64,000 bases of DNA, from the NCBI GenBank assembly GCA_007922195.1, contig ML681981.1, positions 13,245,403-13,309,402 of the forward strand, given 5' to 3'. Shown here in pieces: positions 1-10,215 of the stretch. Every line of letters begins with the position of its first letter. Positions within the stretch are counted from its first letter, which is position 1. The stretch is from Podocnemis expansa (Eukaryota > Chordata > Testudines > Podocnemididae). A program made the position numbers and the translations under genes. The notes beneath the pieces were generated by a model, which saw only the letters and a list, made by a program, of their open reading frames with translations, did not search any database and was not told the DNA's origin.

Positions 1-184
1 CCGCATCTGACCCCTAAAGCTATTTCCTGCAGACCGCAACAACACTATTGTTACCAATATTTTTGCAATATTCTCATATGAAAAGGTTTCAGTGGTGCGG
101 CCCTTGGGCTAACGTTTTAGTCTTCATGCGGCCTTCTACTAGTCCTCATGCGGCCCTTGTGGTGATCTGAGTTTGAGACCCTTG
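1..184 (+). mobile_element. hAT-like nonautonomous element, truncated by window edge
   Basis: The segment ends in GTTTGAGACCCTTG, the inverted partner of the CAGGGGTCTCAAAC-type end seen in copies at 25,812 and 57,759. It shares internal blocks with them: ATTTCCTGCAG, GGTTTCAGTGGTG and GGCCCTTGTGGTGAT. The left end is outside the window. It lies in a PLCE1 intron. Confidence 0.75.
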
Positions 185-816
185 TTTTAAATAATGTTGA
201 ACCTCATAGTTACAAACATCTTGGGAATGGAGGTTGTTCATAACACTGTACAAAACATTATGGTCATTCTTTCAAAATCCTTCAGCTGAATATAGATTTA
301 GTATGGCTTTGAAACTTTACTAGGCAGATGAAAAATGTTCCTTGTAGGCATCTTCATTTAAATGAAACAAGCACAGAAATAGTTTCCTTACCTTGTCAAA
401 TCTGTTTTTTTAAACTTCCCCTTTATTTCTTTAGTAATTTACATTTAACAAAGTATTGTATTGTACAGTATTTGCTTTTGTTGTTGTTGTTGTTCTTTTC
501 TCCCATGCTGCCTGATTGCATATGTCCAATTCCAAATGAGGTGGGTTGTTGGCCAGTCAGTTTGTAACTCTGATGTTTGTAACTCTGAGGTTTCACTGTA
601 GGAAAAAGCTAGAAAATGGGTGAAACTGGAAAATACTTGTTTTTTAAGGTATAAACTTTTTGAGCAATTGGATATGTAAATTAAAGCTCTCCCCAATTTA
701 ATATTAGTTTTATCCTGTCAATTCAATTTTAACAGTAATTTTTTAAAAACCCACATTTTGCTGTCTTTCTTTCAAATTGTCTCTGTTTTTCACTTGCGAC
801 TGCTTTACTTTTGCAG
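185..816 (+). other. PLCE1 intron, no gene seen
   Basis: AT-rich intronic sequence with a short TTG repeat near 480-495. It ends in the polypyrimidine tract and TTTTGCAG acceptor of the exon at 817. I see no further gene or repeat that I can name. Confidence 0.7.
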
Positions 817-980
817 ATCTTCCTCTGCATCTTAATGCAGCAATGTTTGAGGCAAATGGTGGTTGTGGGTATGTTTTGAAACCCCCTGTTCTGTGGGACA
901 AGAACTGTGCAATGTACCAGCAGTTTTCTCCCTTAGACCGAGATCTGTATAATATCGAGCCAGCTATATATTCTTTAACA
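817..980 (+). CDS. PLCE1: PLCE1 coding exon: end of catalytic Y region
   Basis: Bounded by TTTTGCAG and GTAAGT. It encodes [20 protein letters not shown] and continues through LKPPVLWD to AIYSLT. The GYVLKP segment is the conserved last strand of the phospholipase C TIM barrel (Y region) that leads into C2. The first codon is completed by the previous, unseen exon. Confidence 0.95.
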
Positions 981-1308
981 GTAAGTACATTTTAAGGGAA
1001 TTTTTAAAAGCTAAATATTTAAAGTAGATGTTGTGTAACTGCAGTCTTAATAGGTTCCCATCAACTTTTCCATCACATTTCTATAATAATCTACGGTTGT
1101 TATACGTAAATGAGTTTGGAAGTCTTTACTATGTTTATTTGTGCATCGACAACACTATTTATAGAGGCTTTCACTGTCTCCCCTTGTTGACCTGAGTGCT
1201 GATCTCTGGGGCTCCCCTAAGCATTCAGACATGGCAATGCCTGATACTGCACCACTCACACACCTTTGGGGGACACCTTGTTAGCTGTGATGACCAGTCA
1301 TCTCTGAT

Positions 1309-1490
1309 TCTTCTTCAAGTGATTGCTCCTGGCCATTCCATTGTAGGTGTACGGGCGCGCGTGCACGGATAGCTGGAGACTTTTCTTCTAGAGCACCTAT
1401 AGGGTTGTCTGTGGCACCCCCTGGAGTGGTGCCGTCGTGGCTCTCTATACGAGGCACAGCCAACCCGCCCCCTCCTCAGTTCCTTCTCAC
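1309..1490 (+). repeat. Left inverted terminal repeat of plus-strand DIRS element
   Basis: This matches, as reverse complement, about 6,950-7,157. Shared blocks include GGATAGCTGGAGACTTTT, GAGGCACAGC and CTCCTCAGTTCCTTCT. Outer limits are set from the matching part of the internal complementary region, so they are good to a few bases. Confidence 0.85.
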
Positions 1491-1605
1491 CACCATGGCG
1501 GTAGCTGGAGTGCAACTTGGCTGCCTTCGCGCAGTCGTTCAGTGCTATTATTAGACGAGTATGTGTTCCAGGTGTTAGATTTGCTGCAGGCCTCCAGGTC
1601 GGGGC

Positions 1606-2115
1606 ATGCCAGGTTTTAAAACTTGTGAAACATGTCGCAAGCCGATGCCGCGTGACGACCTGCACCGCTCCTGCTTGAGGTGTTTGGGAGAGGCACACTT
1701 CAAAGGTAAGTGTAAAATCTGTAAAAGCTTCAAGCTGTACACTCAGAAGGCTAGAAAGCAAAGGCTGAAGCTTCTTTTGATGGAGGAAGCCCTTAGACTA
1801 GCTTCCGGAGTGAGTTCCAGCACAGCGCCATCAGTCAGTAGTGCTCTGGTGGCACCGGGGCACCGAGAATCACTGAGCGGCCTATGGCACCGGCCCCCTT
1901 CACCAGCGCCAGTGGTGGGCTCCGCAGCACCATCAGCAGCTCCTTCCGCATCCAGATCTTCGGATCGGCGGCAGCACCGCTCCCTCTCTCCGGTGCTGCA
2001 AAAGAGGAAGAGGTCAGACATAAGGAGCTTGCCAGTGATGTCAAGCACTCCTAAAGGGCCGCAGACTGAGGCACAGCAGCCATCGGCATGGTTGGCACCA
2101 GCCCAGGTGGAGTGA
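1606..2115 (+). pseudogene. gag: DIRS gag, N-terminal part, truncated by a stop
   Basis: The first 169 codons of a DIRS gag-like protein. Residues 6-42 contain three CxxC pairs (CETC, CLRC, CKIC) in the pattern also seen at the start of the minus-strand element's gag, followed by a basic stretch and a Ser/Ala/Pro-rich region. It stops at a TGA at 2,113. Gag-like peptides resume beyond it in other frames, so this is a broken gene. The ATG at 1,606 lies just inside the terminal repeat and gives MPGFKTCETC. Confidence 0.8.
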
Positions 2116-2130
2116 TCAGCTACAGTACCC

Positions 2131-3800
2131 GTGCTGTCCCTGACACAAGAAATTTTAGGGGAGGATATGCTGCTGCCTTTGTCACCCAAAACATTTGAGG
2201 CAGTCCGTGACCTTATCGAACAGATGGCACCATCTGCCTCAGGCCCAGCTCCATCTCCAGCACCCGCGTCGGGGCCATCAAGGGGGAAGTCTCCGCTGGT
2301 GCGTCCAGCTTCACCGCGCTCTCCAGCACCGACATCCCAGTCACCATTGTGCATTCAGGCGAAGGACCCTCAGGCACTGTCAGCGGTGCTGTCTTGGTCT
2401 CAGTCCCTGGTACCATCCTCCATAGTTGCAGTGACAGGGGCACCCTGGTACTGTTCACCTCTAAGGAAAAGCCATCACCTCTCTCCTGTGCTGCCAAGAG
2501 TGCCTGAGAACCAAAGCCTGTGGCACTGCCATAGGGCATCCTCTGGTACCGCACCACCATGGTCCTTGTGAAGTGTTCCTCCATCGGACTCGAATGAGGC
2601 TTCCTTAGTGTTCAGAGCCAATAGGCCCAGGAGCAAAACGGTTGGCTCCATACCCCCGCAGTAGCATCCTCAATGGCCTGTTCCTTCGCAGTGGCCTTTC
2701 TGGATGCCTTGGACTTTCTATCATGAGCAAGGCCTCAGGATGAGCAGATCCCACTCGGTGGCAAGCTCTCACCCCCAGCCTCCCTACGTGGTTGGCACAT
2801 GCCCGGAGATGGGGACCTCTCAGAAGGGGAGTCCGCTGCAAGATCCCAGGCTCCTACAGATCAAGACAGTTTAGACCACCGGGGCGAACTAGAACCTGCA
2901 GCTGAACCTGTAGATCTATCCGGGGAATCATTGTCATCCCCTCCGGATGAGTTGGTTGTGGGGGCCAGGCCTTAGCCTATCCCAGATGATAGGAGAACAC
3001 ATCAAGATCTCCTGCACAGAGTTGCCTGGGGCTTGGGTCTGTAGGCGGAGGAGATTGTAGAGGAGGCAGATCCTATGGTTGACAGTCCTCCTGCTTATCA
3101 AGACCATTCAGAGCACCACGAGAACTGTGTGGCATACCCCAGCCTCTGTGCCTCCCACAGCCAAGAGGGTAGAGCGAAAATACTTTGTGCCTTCGAACAA
3201 TTACAAGCATTTCTACACACTTCTGTCACCGGGGTCGCTTGCTGTAGCAGCAGCCAACGAGAAGAGCGACAGGGCCATCAAGGGCCATCCCCTAAGTCTA
3301 AGGATGCAAAAAAAGTTAGGAAGGAAAATCTACTCCACAGGGGGGCTTCAACTCCTCATTGCTAACCAGCAGGCGATTCTTAGCCACTATGCCTTTAAAG
3401 CATGGTCCTTGTTGGAGAGGTTCTCGGAAAAGTGAGAGCAAAGCTCGAGGCCTGAGTTGTCAGCTGCCATTGAGTAGGGCAAGCTAGTTTCCAGAGCCCT
3501 GTTGCAATCAGCGTTAGAGGCTGCGGACATGGTGGCCAGCACCATGGCCTCCAGAGTCACCATGAGCTGCAGTTCATCGCTTCAAGCATCTGGTTTGTCC
3601 CAGGAGGTACAGAATACCTGCCAAGATCTCACTTTCAAAGGCCCAGAGTTGTTTTCACACAGATGGACGCCAAGCTCCAGGCTCTGAAGGATGGCAGGTC
3701 TCTGCTTAAGTCTCTAGGACTACACACCCCAGGGTCCCAGAGGAGACCCTTCAAGCCAGTACTGGTGCCCAGGTCTTCCCACCGCTCACAAAATTATAAT
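2131..3800 (+). pseudogene. DIRS gag, C-terminal part, frameshifted remnant
   Basis: No frame is open throughout. Around 3,080-3,435 one frame gives KRVERKYFVPSNNYKHFYTL and KKLGRKIYSTGGLQLLIANQ, which align with the second gag frame of the minus-strand element (NKRYDRKYYIPPTDMEFLFS; LGKRVYSSSTLLIRLTNYAA). Around 3,500-3,690 a short frame resembles the adjoining DAADTA and WLHTAALPRE segment. These matches show a continuous but broken gag. Confidence 0.65.
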
Positions 3801-4079
3801 GCTCGGCGCAGACAGAACAGCTGAAAAAGTAATTATCATCCCACTCCCCTTTCCCAAGGAGCTTCGCGCCAGACTTCAAGCTCCCAGAAAGGTTTTTGAA
3901 GGTGCGCTCAAGGACAGCATACAATTATCTCCAGATCTGCACCCTCCATTCACCAACAGACTATCCAGCTTTTATCCAGCTTGGTCCCGGATCACCTCCA
4001 ATGCATGGGTGCTGTGCACAGTGTCTCAGGGATACTCCCTCCAGTTGTCCTCTTTTTCCCGTTGCTGCCCTCCTCATTC

Positions 4080-4960
4080 TCTAGCCCCCTCCAGGAACCC
4101 TTCTCACGATTACCTGTTGGAGAAGGAGGTGCAGGCCTTGATGGACAAAGGAGTCACAGAGGAGGCTCCATGGGAGCTTTCGGGAAAAGGCTTTTATTCC
4201 CGCTATTTCTTGATCCCAAAAGCAAAAGGGGTCTTTGTCCTATCCTCGACCTCAGAGGTCTGAACTGTTATCTGCACAAGATACACTTTTGCATGGTTTT
4301 CCTTCCTATGATAAGTCCCTCTGTGGATCTGGGAGACTGGTACACTGCCTTTGATCTTCAGGATGCATATTTCCATATTTCAATAATTCCCAGACACAGG
4401 AGGTTCCTGCGATTTGTAGTTGGCGGCAGGCATCCCCAGTTCTCCGTCCTGCCTTTCGGGCTGGCAGCTGCCCCACGCGTTTTCACAAAATGCCTAGTGG
4501 TGGTTGCAGCATACCTCAGGTGTGCCAAGATCCAGATGTATTGCTACCTGGACAACTGGTTGGTTTGCGGCCGGTCAAAGGACGAAGTCGCCTGTCACTT
4601 GAACATGACACAGAGCGTCTTCTGGTGCCTCGGTCTACTGGTTCACCCTCATTCCAACTCAAAAGATCCAGTTTATAGGTGCCCTGTTGGACTCAAAACT
4701 GGCAAGAGCTTCCCTCCCACACTCTCGATTTGAGAGTATCAGGTCCTTCACGAGGGACTTCCGGAGATTCCACCTCACTTCAATTCGCTCATGCCGGTGG
4801 CTGCTGGGGTTCATGGCAGCATGTACCTATGTGGTGAGACATGCCCGCTTGAGGTTGCATCTGCTACAGATGTGGCTGGCATCGGTCTACCGGCCAGCGA
4901 GATACAATATCGACGGTATGGTCATGATCCCTACGGGTGTGCTAAGTTCTCTAGACTGGT
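4080..4960 (+). pseudogene. DIRS reverse transcriptase, frameshifted, YxDD changed to YLDN
   Basis: Two overlapping frames together carry the RT motifs: YSRYFLIPK in one, then PILDLRGLN, AFDLQDAYFHI, RRFLRF and VLPFGLAAAPRVF in another, so there is a frameshift near 4,200-4,230. The catalytic box reads YLDNWL where the minus-strand element has YLDDCL. The second catalytic aspartate is therefore replaced by asparagine. The RT synthesises element DNA from RNA, but this copy would be inactive. Confidence 0.85.
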
Positions 4961-4975
4961 GATGCCACAAACAGA

Positions 4976-5875
4976 ATGTGTGTCAGGGGCTGCCCTTTCA
5001 GCCACCCCAACCCTCGAGGTTCTTGGGCATGGATGCATCGGACTTGGGCTGGGGGGCTCATCTTGGTCCCCTCGCAACCCAAGGCCTTTGGGGAAACAGT
5101 GAAGGAGCTTCAAGCGGTCTACCTGGCCTGCCAGGCGTTTCTCCATGAGCTGAAAGGCAGAGTGGTATCAGTGCTTACGGACAACACTGCCACAAAGTAT
5201 GACATCAACAGGCAGGAGGGGACCTGCTCCGGCCTGCTTTGCGGCGAAGCCCTCCACCTATGGGACTTCTGTATTTGCCACTCAATTCACCTGGTGGCTT
5301 CATACCTTCCTGGCCAGCGCAATCTCCTGGTGGATTCGTTGAGCAGGAAATTCACAACTCATGAGTGGTCCCTCAAGTGGGAGGTGTTGAGGCTCATCTT
5401 CCATCTGTGGGGTTATCCCCAAGTGGACCTTTTTGCTTCTGATCAGAACAAGTACGCAGAGTTTTGTTCGTTCAGGGGGCAGAGCCAGGGGTCAGTTGCA
5501 GGCGCTTTCAAGATATCTTGGACAGGTATGGCCTGCTACGTGTTCCCCCCGACCCCACTGATTCGGAGAATCCTCTTGACAGTCAAACAGGACTGGGGCC
5601 TCAATCATCTTGGTAGTCCCAACATGGCCGAAGCAACATTGGTTTACGACTCTGCTGTGTCTCTTGGTCAGCGACCCAGTAGAGTTGCCAACACCGCCAG
5701 AGCTGCTATCCCAGGACCAAGGGTGTCTGCGCCACCCGGATCTGAGGTCACTACACCTCTGTGCATGGAACCTCTATGGGTGAGGGGCAGGGAGTTGCAG
5801 TGTTCAGCGCAGGTCCAGAAGGTCTTGTTCAACAGTAGGAAGCTCTCAATGAGGGCGTCGTACAAAGGCAAGTAG
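4976..5875 (+). pseudogene. DIRS RNase H and methylase-like region, partly open
   Basis: A 299-codon frame includes RNase H signatures after a frame change at its start: TDNTATKYDINRQEG and VDSLSRKF correspond to SDNMACVYYVNRQGG and ADTLSRLF in the minus-strand element. The first RNase H strand (MDASDLGWGAHL) is at about 5,031 in another frame. Then come YPQVDLFAS and FPPTPLIRRIL, the conserved block after RNase H that is annotated in some DIRS elements as a Dam-like methylase. I cannot confirm that function from motifs alone. The frame is degraded towards its end. Confidence 0.75.
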
Positions 5876-6788
5876 GGCAAGTTTGTGGACTGGGCACTTG
5901 GCATGGGTCTCATGCCACATCGGGCTCCGGTTGAAACCATCCTAGACTTTCTCTGGGGTCTGAAACCCCAAGGCCTGTTGTTGTCCTCCATCAAAGTCTA
6001 CCTTGCGGCAATTTCGGCTTTCCATGAGAAGGAAAGAGAAGCTTCCTTCTTTGCCAACCCATTGATGAAGCACTTCCTTAAAGACTTAGAGAGGCTCTTC
6101 CCAGTGGTGCGTTCTCTGATTGCGCAGTAGGACCTCAATCTGGTCCTCTCGAGACTCACAGGGCCCACATTCAAGTCCCTTGCCTTCTGCTCGCTTCTCC
6201 TTCTTTCATGGAATGTAGCCTTCCTAGTGGCGATAATGTCAGCTAGGAGAGTTTCAGAGATTCAGGCGTTGTCGGCCTCTCTGCCCTATACATTCTTCTT
6301 GAAAGAGAAAGTGCAACTGCGTCCTCACCCAGCATTCCAACCTAAGGTGGTTTCGCAGTTTCACTGCAATCAGGAAATTGTCTTGCCAGTCTTTTATCCA
6401 AAGCCACATGCCTCAGACAAAGAAAGAAGGCTCCACACTCTGGATGTTCGCCATGCTTTGGCCTTTTACATAGAGAGGATGAATCCCTTTATAAAGAACA
6501 TCCCAGCTGTTTGTAGCAGTGGCGGATAGAATGAAAGGGGAGCCAGTCTTGGCTCAGTGCCTCTCCTCCTGGATAGTTTCTTGTATTCGCGAATGTCATG
6601 CATTAGCTAAGATTGACCCGCCAGCAATCAAGGCCTACTCATTCTTGAGCAGGGTGCCTATTGTGGACATTTGTAAAGTGGCTCCGTGGTCGTCTGCACA
6701 TAAGTTCACGCAGCATTATGTGATTGATCGGCAAACCCAGGGTGACACGGCAGTGGGTAGAGCAGTTCTGCAGTCGGTGCGCCTGTGA
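5790..6788 (+). pseudogene. DIRS tyrosine recombinase, broken with motif deletion
   Basis: The recombinase is split over three frames (about 5,830-6,130, 6,227-6,529, 6,519-6,788). The early part corresponds to VKDILLNSRR in the other copy, the middle gives SARRVSEIQAL and LHTLDVRHALAFYIERM, and the end gives VDICKVAPWSSAHKFTQHYV with the likely catalytic tyrosine (HYV). In the last frame the segment that should hold the HSTRA box is missing. IKAYSFLSRVPIVDIC joins the flanks directly, so a catalytic His/Arg pair is lost. Confidence 0.8.
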
Positions 6789-6822
6789 TTCCAACCCACC
6801 ACCATAGGTAAGACTAGTGAAT

Positions 6823-6920
6823 CACCTACAACGGAATGGCCAGGAGCAATCACTCAAAGAAGAAGAGGTTACCTACCTGTGACTGGCGTTCTTCAAGATG
6901 TGTTGCTTTTGGACATTCCA
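6823..6920 (+). repeat. Internal complementary region of plus-strand DIRS element
   Basis: Two abutting blocks are reverse complements of the two outer ends. Block 6,823-6,874 pairs with 1,309-1,352 (GGAATGGCCAGGAGCAATCA), and block 6,875-6,920 pairs with about 7,102-7,157 (TTACCTACCTGTGACTGG, near match). In DIRS elements this region templates the joining of the ends into a circle. Confidence 0.85.
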
Positions 6921-6949
6921 CATCCCTCCCTCCTGCCCTCTGCGTAATA

Positions 6950-7157
6950 GGTGTTAAGAAGGAACTGAGGAGAGGGCAGGTCAGCTGTGCCTCATAGAGA
7001 GAGCCGGGATGGCACCATTCGACGGGGAACCACAGCCGACCCTACAGCTGCTCTATAGGAAAAAGTCTCCAGCTATCCATGCATGCGCGTGCATACACCT
7101 ACAAAGGAATGTCCAGGAGCAACACATCTCAAAGAACACCAGTTACAGGTAGGTAAA
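6950..7157 (+). repeat. Right inverted terminal repeat of plus-strand DIRS element
   Basis: Inverted copy of 1,309-1,490. The outer end is CACCAGTTACAGGTAGGTAA. It contains CTCAGTTCC-type and GATAGCTGG-type blocks in reverse complement. Confidence 0.85.
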
Positions 7158-7489
7158 CTCTTCTTTCATCATCACTTTCACCCAAGTTGCCCTTAACCTT
7201 TGCATTCTCAACCATTTCTTCCTTATTGGTTGGAATCAAGTCTAAAATGGCTGGTTACTTCCTCCATTTTCTGAACTGAAAAATTATCCTGTTACAGTCT
7301 CAAAATATATTCTCATTTGAAATGTTTTGGTTTGTCATATTTCCTTTCCAACACGTCTGGGTAGTTTGTCCTCCATTACTATCTGGTTTTGTGTTTTGGA
7401 TACATCCATTTGTTTTAAAAGTGCCCCATTCACCTCTGTAATGGGGTTTCCTACCTACTCATGGTACTTCCTGCGGGTTGCTCACTGTC

Positions 7490-7558
7490 AAAACACAGGA
7501 TACTAGGCAAGACAGATCATGGGTCTGACCTAGTATGACCATTTATACATTGTTATGT
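7490..7558 (+). repeat. Probable reptile SINE/LINE 3' tail
   Basis: The text GGTCTGACCTAGTATGACC followed by a TTATG end resembles a tail common in sauropsid interspersed repeats. I identify this from memory of the pattern, so the family is uncertain. Confidence 0.4.
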
Positions 7559-8409
7559 TCCAGTAACTCCACAATTTTCCTATTCTCTGACAGGCTTTTA
7601 TAACCCCAGGTGAAGCCCTGCCCTTTTTTAATCATTTCAGTTCTGCTGACCTGCTCTAACATAGGGGAGCTGTGCTTGGTTTATTCACAGGGCCCAGCTG
7701 CTCTGTGACACCACTGTAATGTCAGCTAGACCCTGACCTTGCAAACATTACATGAGGGCTACTCACTTGAACAGAGTTAGACGTAGGCTTAGGTATTGGC
7801 AGAATTTCATTTCTCACTTGCTGAAAAGCCTTGTTTATACGCACCAGAAGGGTTGCAGTGAAAAACTGTGAAATCTTTTTGTAAAATAATGAATATAATA
7901 CGGACATCTTATTTACAGGATGTTCTGTTAGAAATTCGGATGTTTTGACATTAGTCTCTTTGTGGGGATAATTGAGAGAATTTATCTGTGAGAGTAATAG
8001 GTATACAATTTATCCTAATTATGAGCATTTAGGATCAAATTCTCTCATTTACCAGAGTAGCTCTATTGAAGTCACTACAGTTACTCTAATAACTGAGGAG
8101 AAAATTTGACACCCCCCCCCCCTTACAAAAATTCCAAGTACAAGTATTCTTTTGGATTAACCTTCAAATAATTACATTCATGATCTTTGTTCTATTTTTC
8201 AGAGGAAAGATACACTAACAATTGCATTTGTTTTAAACTGCTCTGCTTCTGAAATTACTCTGTTGGCAATTCAGAATACTGAAGCAGGGTTGTAATTAGA
8301 TCAGCATGTTAGCAAATGTTCTTTGGAGTATGATAAATTATATTTAACTTGAAATGTAACATAAAACACCCCAACCCACTAATTGGTTACTTTGTGTTCT
8401 CTGCTTCAG

Positions 8410-8671
8410 ATTGTGTCTGGACAGAATGTTTGTCCTAGCAACAGCACAGGAAGTCCATGCATTGAAGTTGACGTACTTGGGATGTCTCTGGATAACTGCC
8501 ATTTCCGCACTAAACCCATTCATCGCAATACTCTCAACCCCATGTGGAATGAACAGATTCTGTACCGGGTTCACTTTGAGGATCTGGTCTTTCTTAGATT
8601 TGCAGTTGTTGAAAACAACAGCTCAGCTGTAACTGCTCAGAGAATCATTCCCCTAAAGGCATTAAAAAGAG
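8410..8671 (+). CDS. PLCE1: PLCE1 coding exon: C2 domain, first part
   Basis: Bounded by CTTCAG and GTAAAA. It encodes [11 protein letters not shown], the metal-loop side of C2 (IEVDVLG), NTLNPMWNE and [14 protein letters not shown], ending in LKALKRG. The C2 domain packs on the catalytic barrel and helps membrane placement. The last codon (Gly) is completed by the next exon. Confidence 0.96.
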
Positions 8672-9858
8672 GTAAAATACAATTTGCTATAAGATTGTAC
8701 ACAGTGCCTAGACCCTGAACCATGGCTGAAAGCGCTCAATACTGCTTAGTGGGATGTATTCAATTCTCAGGCCATCTGTCTCAACTGTCAATTATAGTCT
8801 GTTCAGTGCTGTTCTATTTATGCCTTGCTGACTACCCTTTGCCCCCAGATTTCAGTAACTGGCATCATCAGGGCGGAAAGATGCCCTGTGCATTTCCCCT
8901 TTTTTATGGCTATGTTCCTTGCATCAGTGACTGGAGCTCGTTGGGGATGGGGGCAAAGTGTAGTGGTGCTACCAGAGCTGTCATCTATGATTTTCTCTGT
9001 ACCAGGGAACCCTGAAGAGGATGGTCAAGTTGGTCTCAAAATTTGAGTGGCTGTGATAAAACAGAATATTTTAAGATATTAAATGAACTGATCAGCGGTG
9101 ACACATGGAGGGGGGTACATGAGGTCACATGCTTCCTCCCATATTTTTGCCTGGGTTTGCTGCCCCACTTGGTCACATGGTGCATCTGAGGCCCCTCCCT
9201 GCAGGGTAGCTGCTGGAGCTGGCAAGCTGGGATCTGCCATCATGGGGAGAGTCAACAGCAAACAGCTGGGAACTTCAGGGAGAGATGCTGATTAACAGCT
9301 GTCTCTCCCCACAGAGCTAAAGCAGTGGACCTTCCATACAACTCCCAGGTGTTTGCTGCTGCCTCTTCCTGAGGAGCTAACACCTGGAAGCTGCAGGGTG
9401 TGGCTGCTGAGAATAAGAGAGGTGTGTGCCTAGGGAGGCCATGACTCAAGCTCTTGGGAAGCAAGCCTTTAAATTGTGCCCTCCCCAACCCCTCCTCCCA
9501 CCAGCAGGCACCAGTCATCTCTGGATCTGACCCATTACATTTATTGTCCAGGATAAAAAATCATGTTTCTATGCTGTTTTAATAACTGTAATACATTGAT
9601 TGCTTTGCGGAGTGAATGTATTTAGTACACAGAAGAAGGAATGACTTCAGTGAGAGTCTCCTGAAGTACTCAGCATCTCATAGGATTGTGCCCATATTGT
9701 TGCACAAACAAGAGTTTTAATGCAAACCATTACAGTGCTTAAATCGCGCAGGCATAGCAAAATCTTAGATACTCGCATTTTCAGCTTCATAAATCGTGTT
9801 CCACTTTTACATAATGTGCTTGACAAGTTTTTTCTCCCCCAATTAAATGCTGTTTTAG
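8672..9858 (+). other. PLCE1 intron with a GC-richer repeat
   Basis: 1.2-kb intron. Roughly 9,090-9,540 is a GC-richer block that resembles 16,570-16,870 (see the repeat entry). The rest is AT-rich with nothing else recognisable. Confidence 0.7.
9090..9540 (+). repeat. Unclassified interspersed repeat, copy A
   Basis: It shares an ordered set of blocks with 16,600-16,870: TTGCTGCCCCACTTGGTCACATGG versus TTGCCAGCTCCACTTGGTTA, then GAGCTGG, AGCTGGGAACT and CAGGGAGAG, and later GACTCAAGCTCTTGGG versus TACTCAAGCTGCTCTTGGGG. I do not recognise the family and see no coding potential. Confidence 0.55.
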
Positions 9859-9977
9859 GTTATAGACATCTCCAGCTACGAAACTTGCACAACGAAGCCT
9901 TAGAAATTTCAAGTTTATTCATAAACAGTCGGAGGATGGAAGAAAATCCTTCTGGGAATGCCGTGCCTACCTCTTTG
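9859..9977 (+). CDS. PLCE1: PLCE1 coding exon: C2 domain, end
   Basis: Bounded by TTTTAG and GTAATT. It encodes [20 protein letters not shown] and [10 protein letters not shown], the last strand of C2 and the linker to the first RA domain. The phase continues exactly from the exon at 8,410. Confidence 0.95.
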
Positions 9978-10037
9978 GTAATTTATTTTATGTTTTGATC
10001 TAGATCCCAATAATAAACTGGGAATGGGTGTCAGAAG

Positions 10038-10215
10038 CAGAGCCGTAATGTGGCATTTTACCACCTGGGCGCATTCCGAGCCGAACGCACCCCTTCCCAT
10101 TAGTGGCGTTCAGAGCTGGCACCGCAAAGCTGCCCCTTTAATAGCGCAGCTCTATTTAGCCACTTCAGGCTGCCTGGGGCTGTGCCCCATCAGCCCCGCC
10201 GTAGTTACGGCCCTG
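10038..10215 (+). mobile_element. hAT-like MITE with perfect 8-bp target duplication
   Basis: The ends CAGAGCCGTAA and TTACGGCCCTG are inverted repeats (one mismatch). GTCAGAAG flanks both sides (10,030-10,037 and 10,216-10,223). The interior is GC-rich and non-coding. An 8-bp duplication with CAG..CTG ends is typical of hAT elements mobilised in trans. Confidence 0.85.

Larger units (their letters stand above)
1309..7157 (+). mobile_element. DIRS-type tyrosine-recombinase retrotransposon, decayed
   Basis: The order is left inverted terminal repeat, gag with three CxxC pairs, reverse transcriptase, RNase H, methylase-like region, tyrosine recombinase, internal complementary region and right inverted terminal repeat. 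The two ends are inverted copies of each other. A region at 6,823-6,920 is complementary to both outer ends, which defines the DIRS group. DIRS elements copy through a circular intermediate and integrate by a tyrosine recombinase rather than a DDE integrase, so no target duplication is expected. All genes carry stops and frameshifts, so this copy cannot be autonomous. It is clearly diverged from the minus-strand copy at 46,005-51,759, so I treat it as a different DIRS family or an old copy. Confidence 0.9.
981..8409 (+). other. PLCE1 intron hosting a DIRS element
   Basis: Of this 7.4-kb intron, 1,309-7,157 is a decayed DIRS retrotransposon in the sense orientation of PLCE1. The rest is ordinary AT-rich intron with a probable interspersed-repeat tail at 7,490-7,558 and a C-homopolymer near 8,112-8,122. 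The intron would be about 1.6 kb without the insertion. Confidence 0.85.

Noticed and set aside
8383..8718. 111-codon frame as a single-exon gene
   Set aside because: Only 8,410-8,671 is coding, as a PLCE1 C2 exon. The rest of the frame runs into introns past the GT-AG borders.
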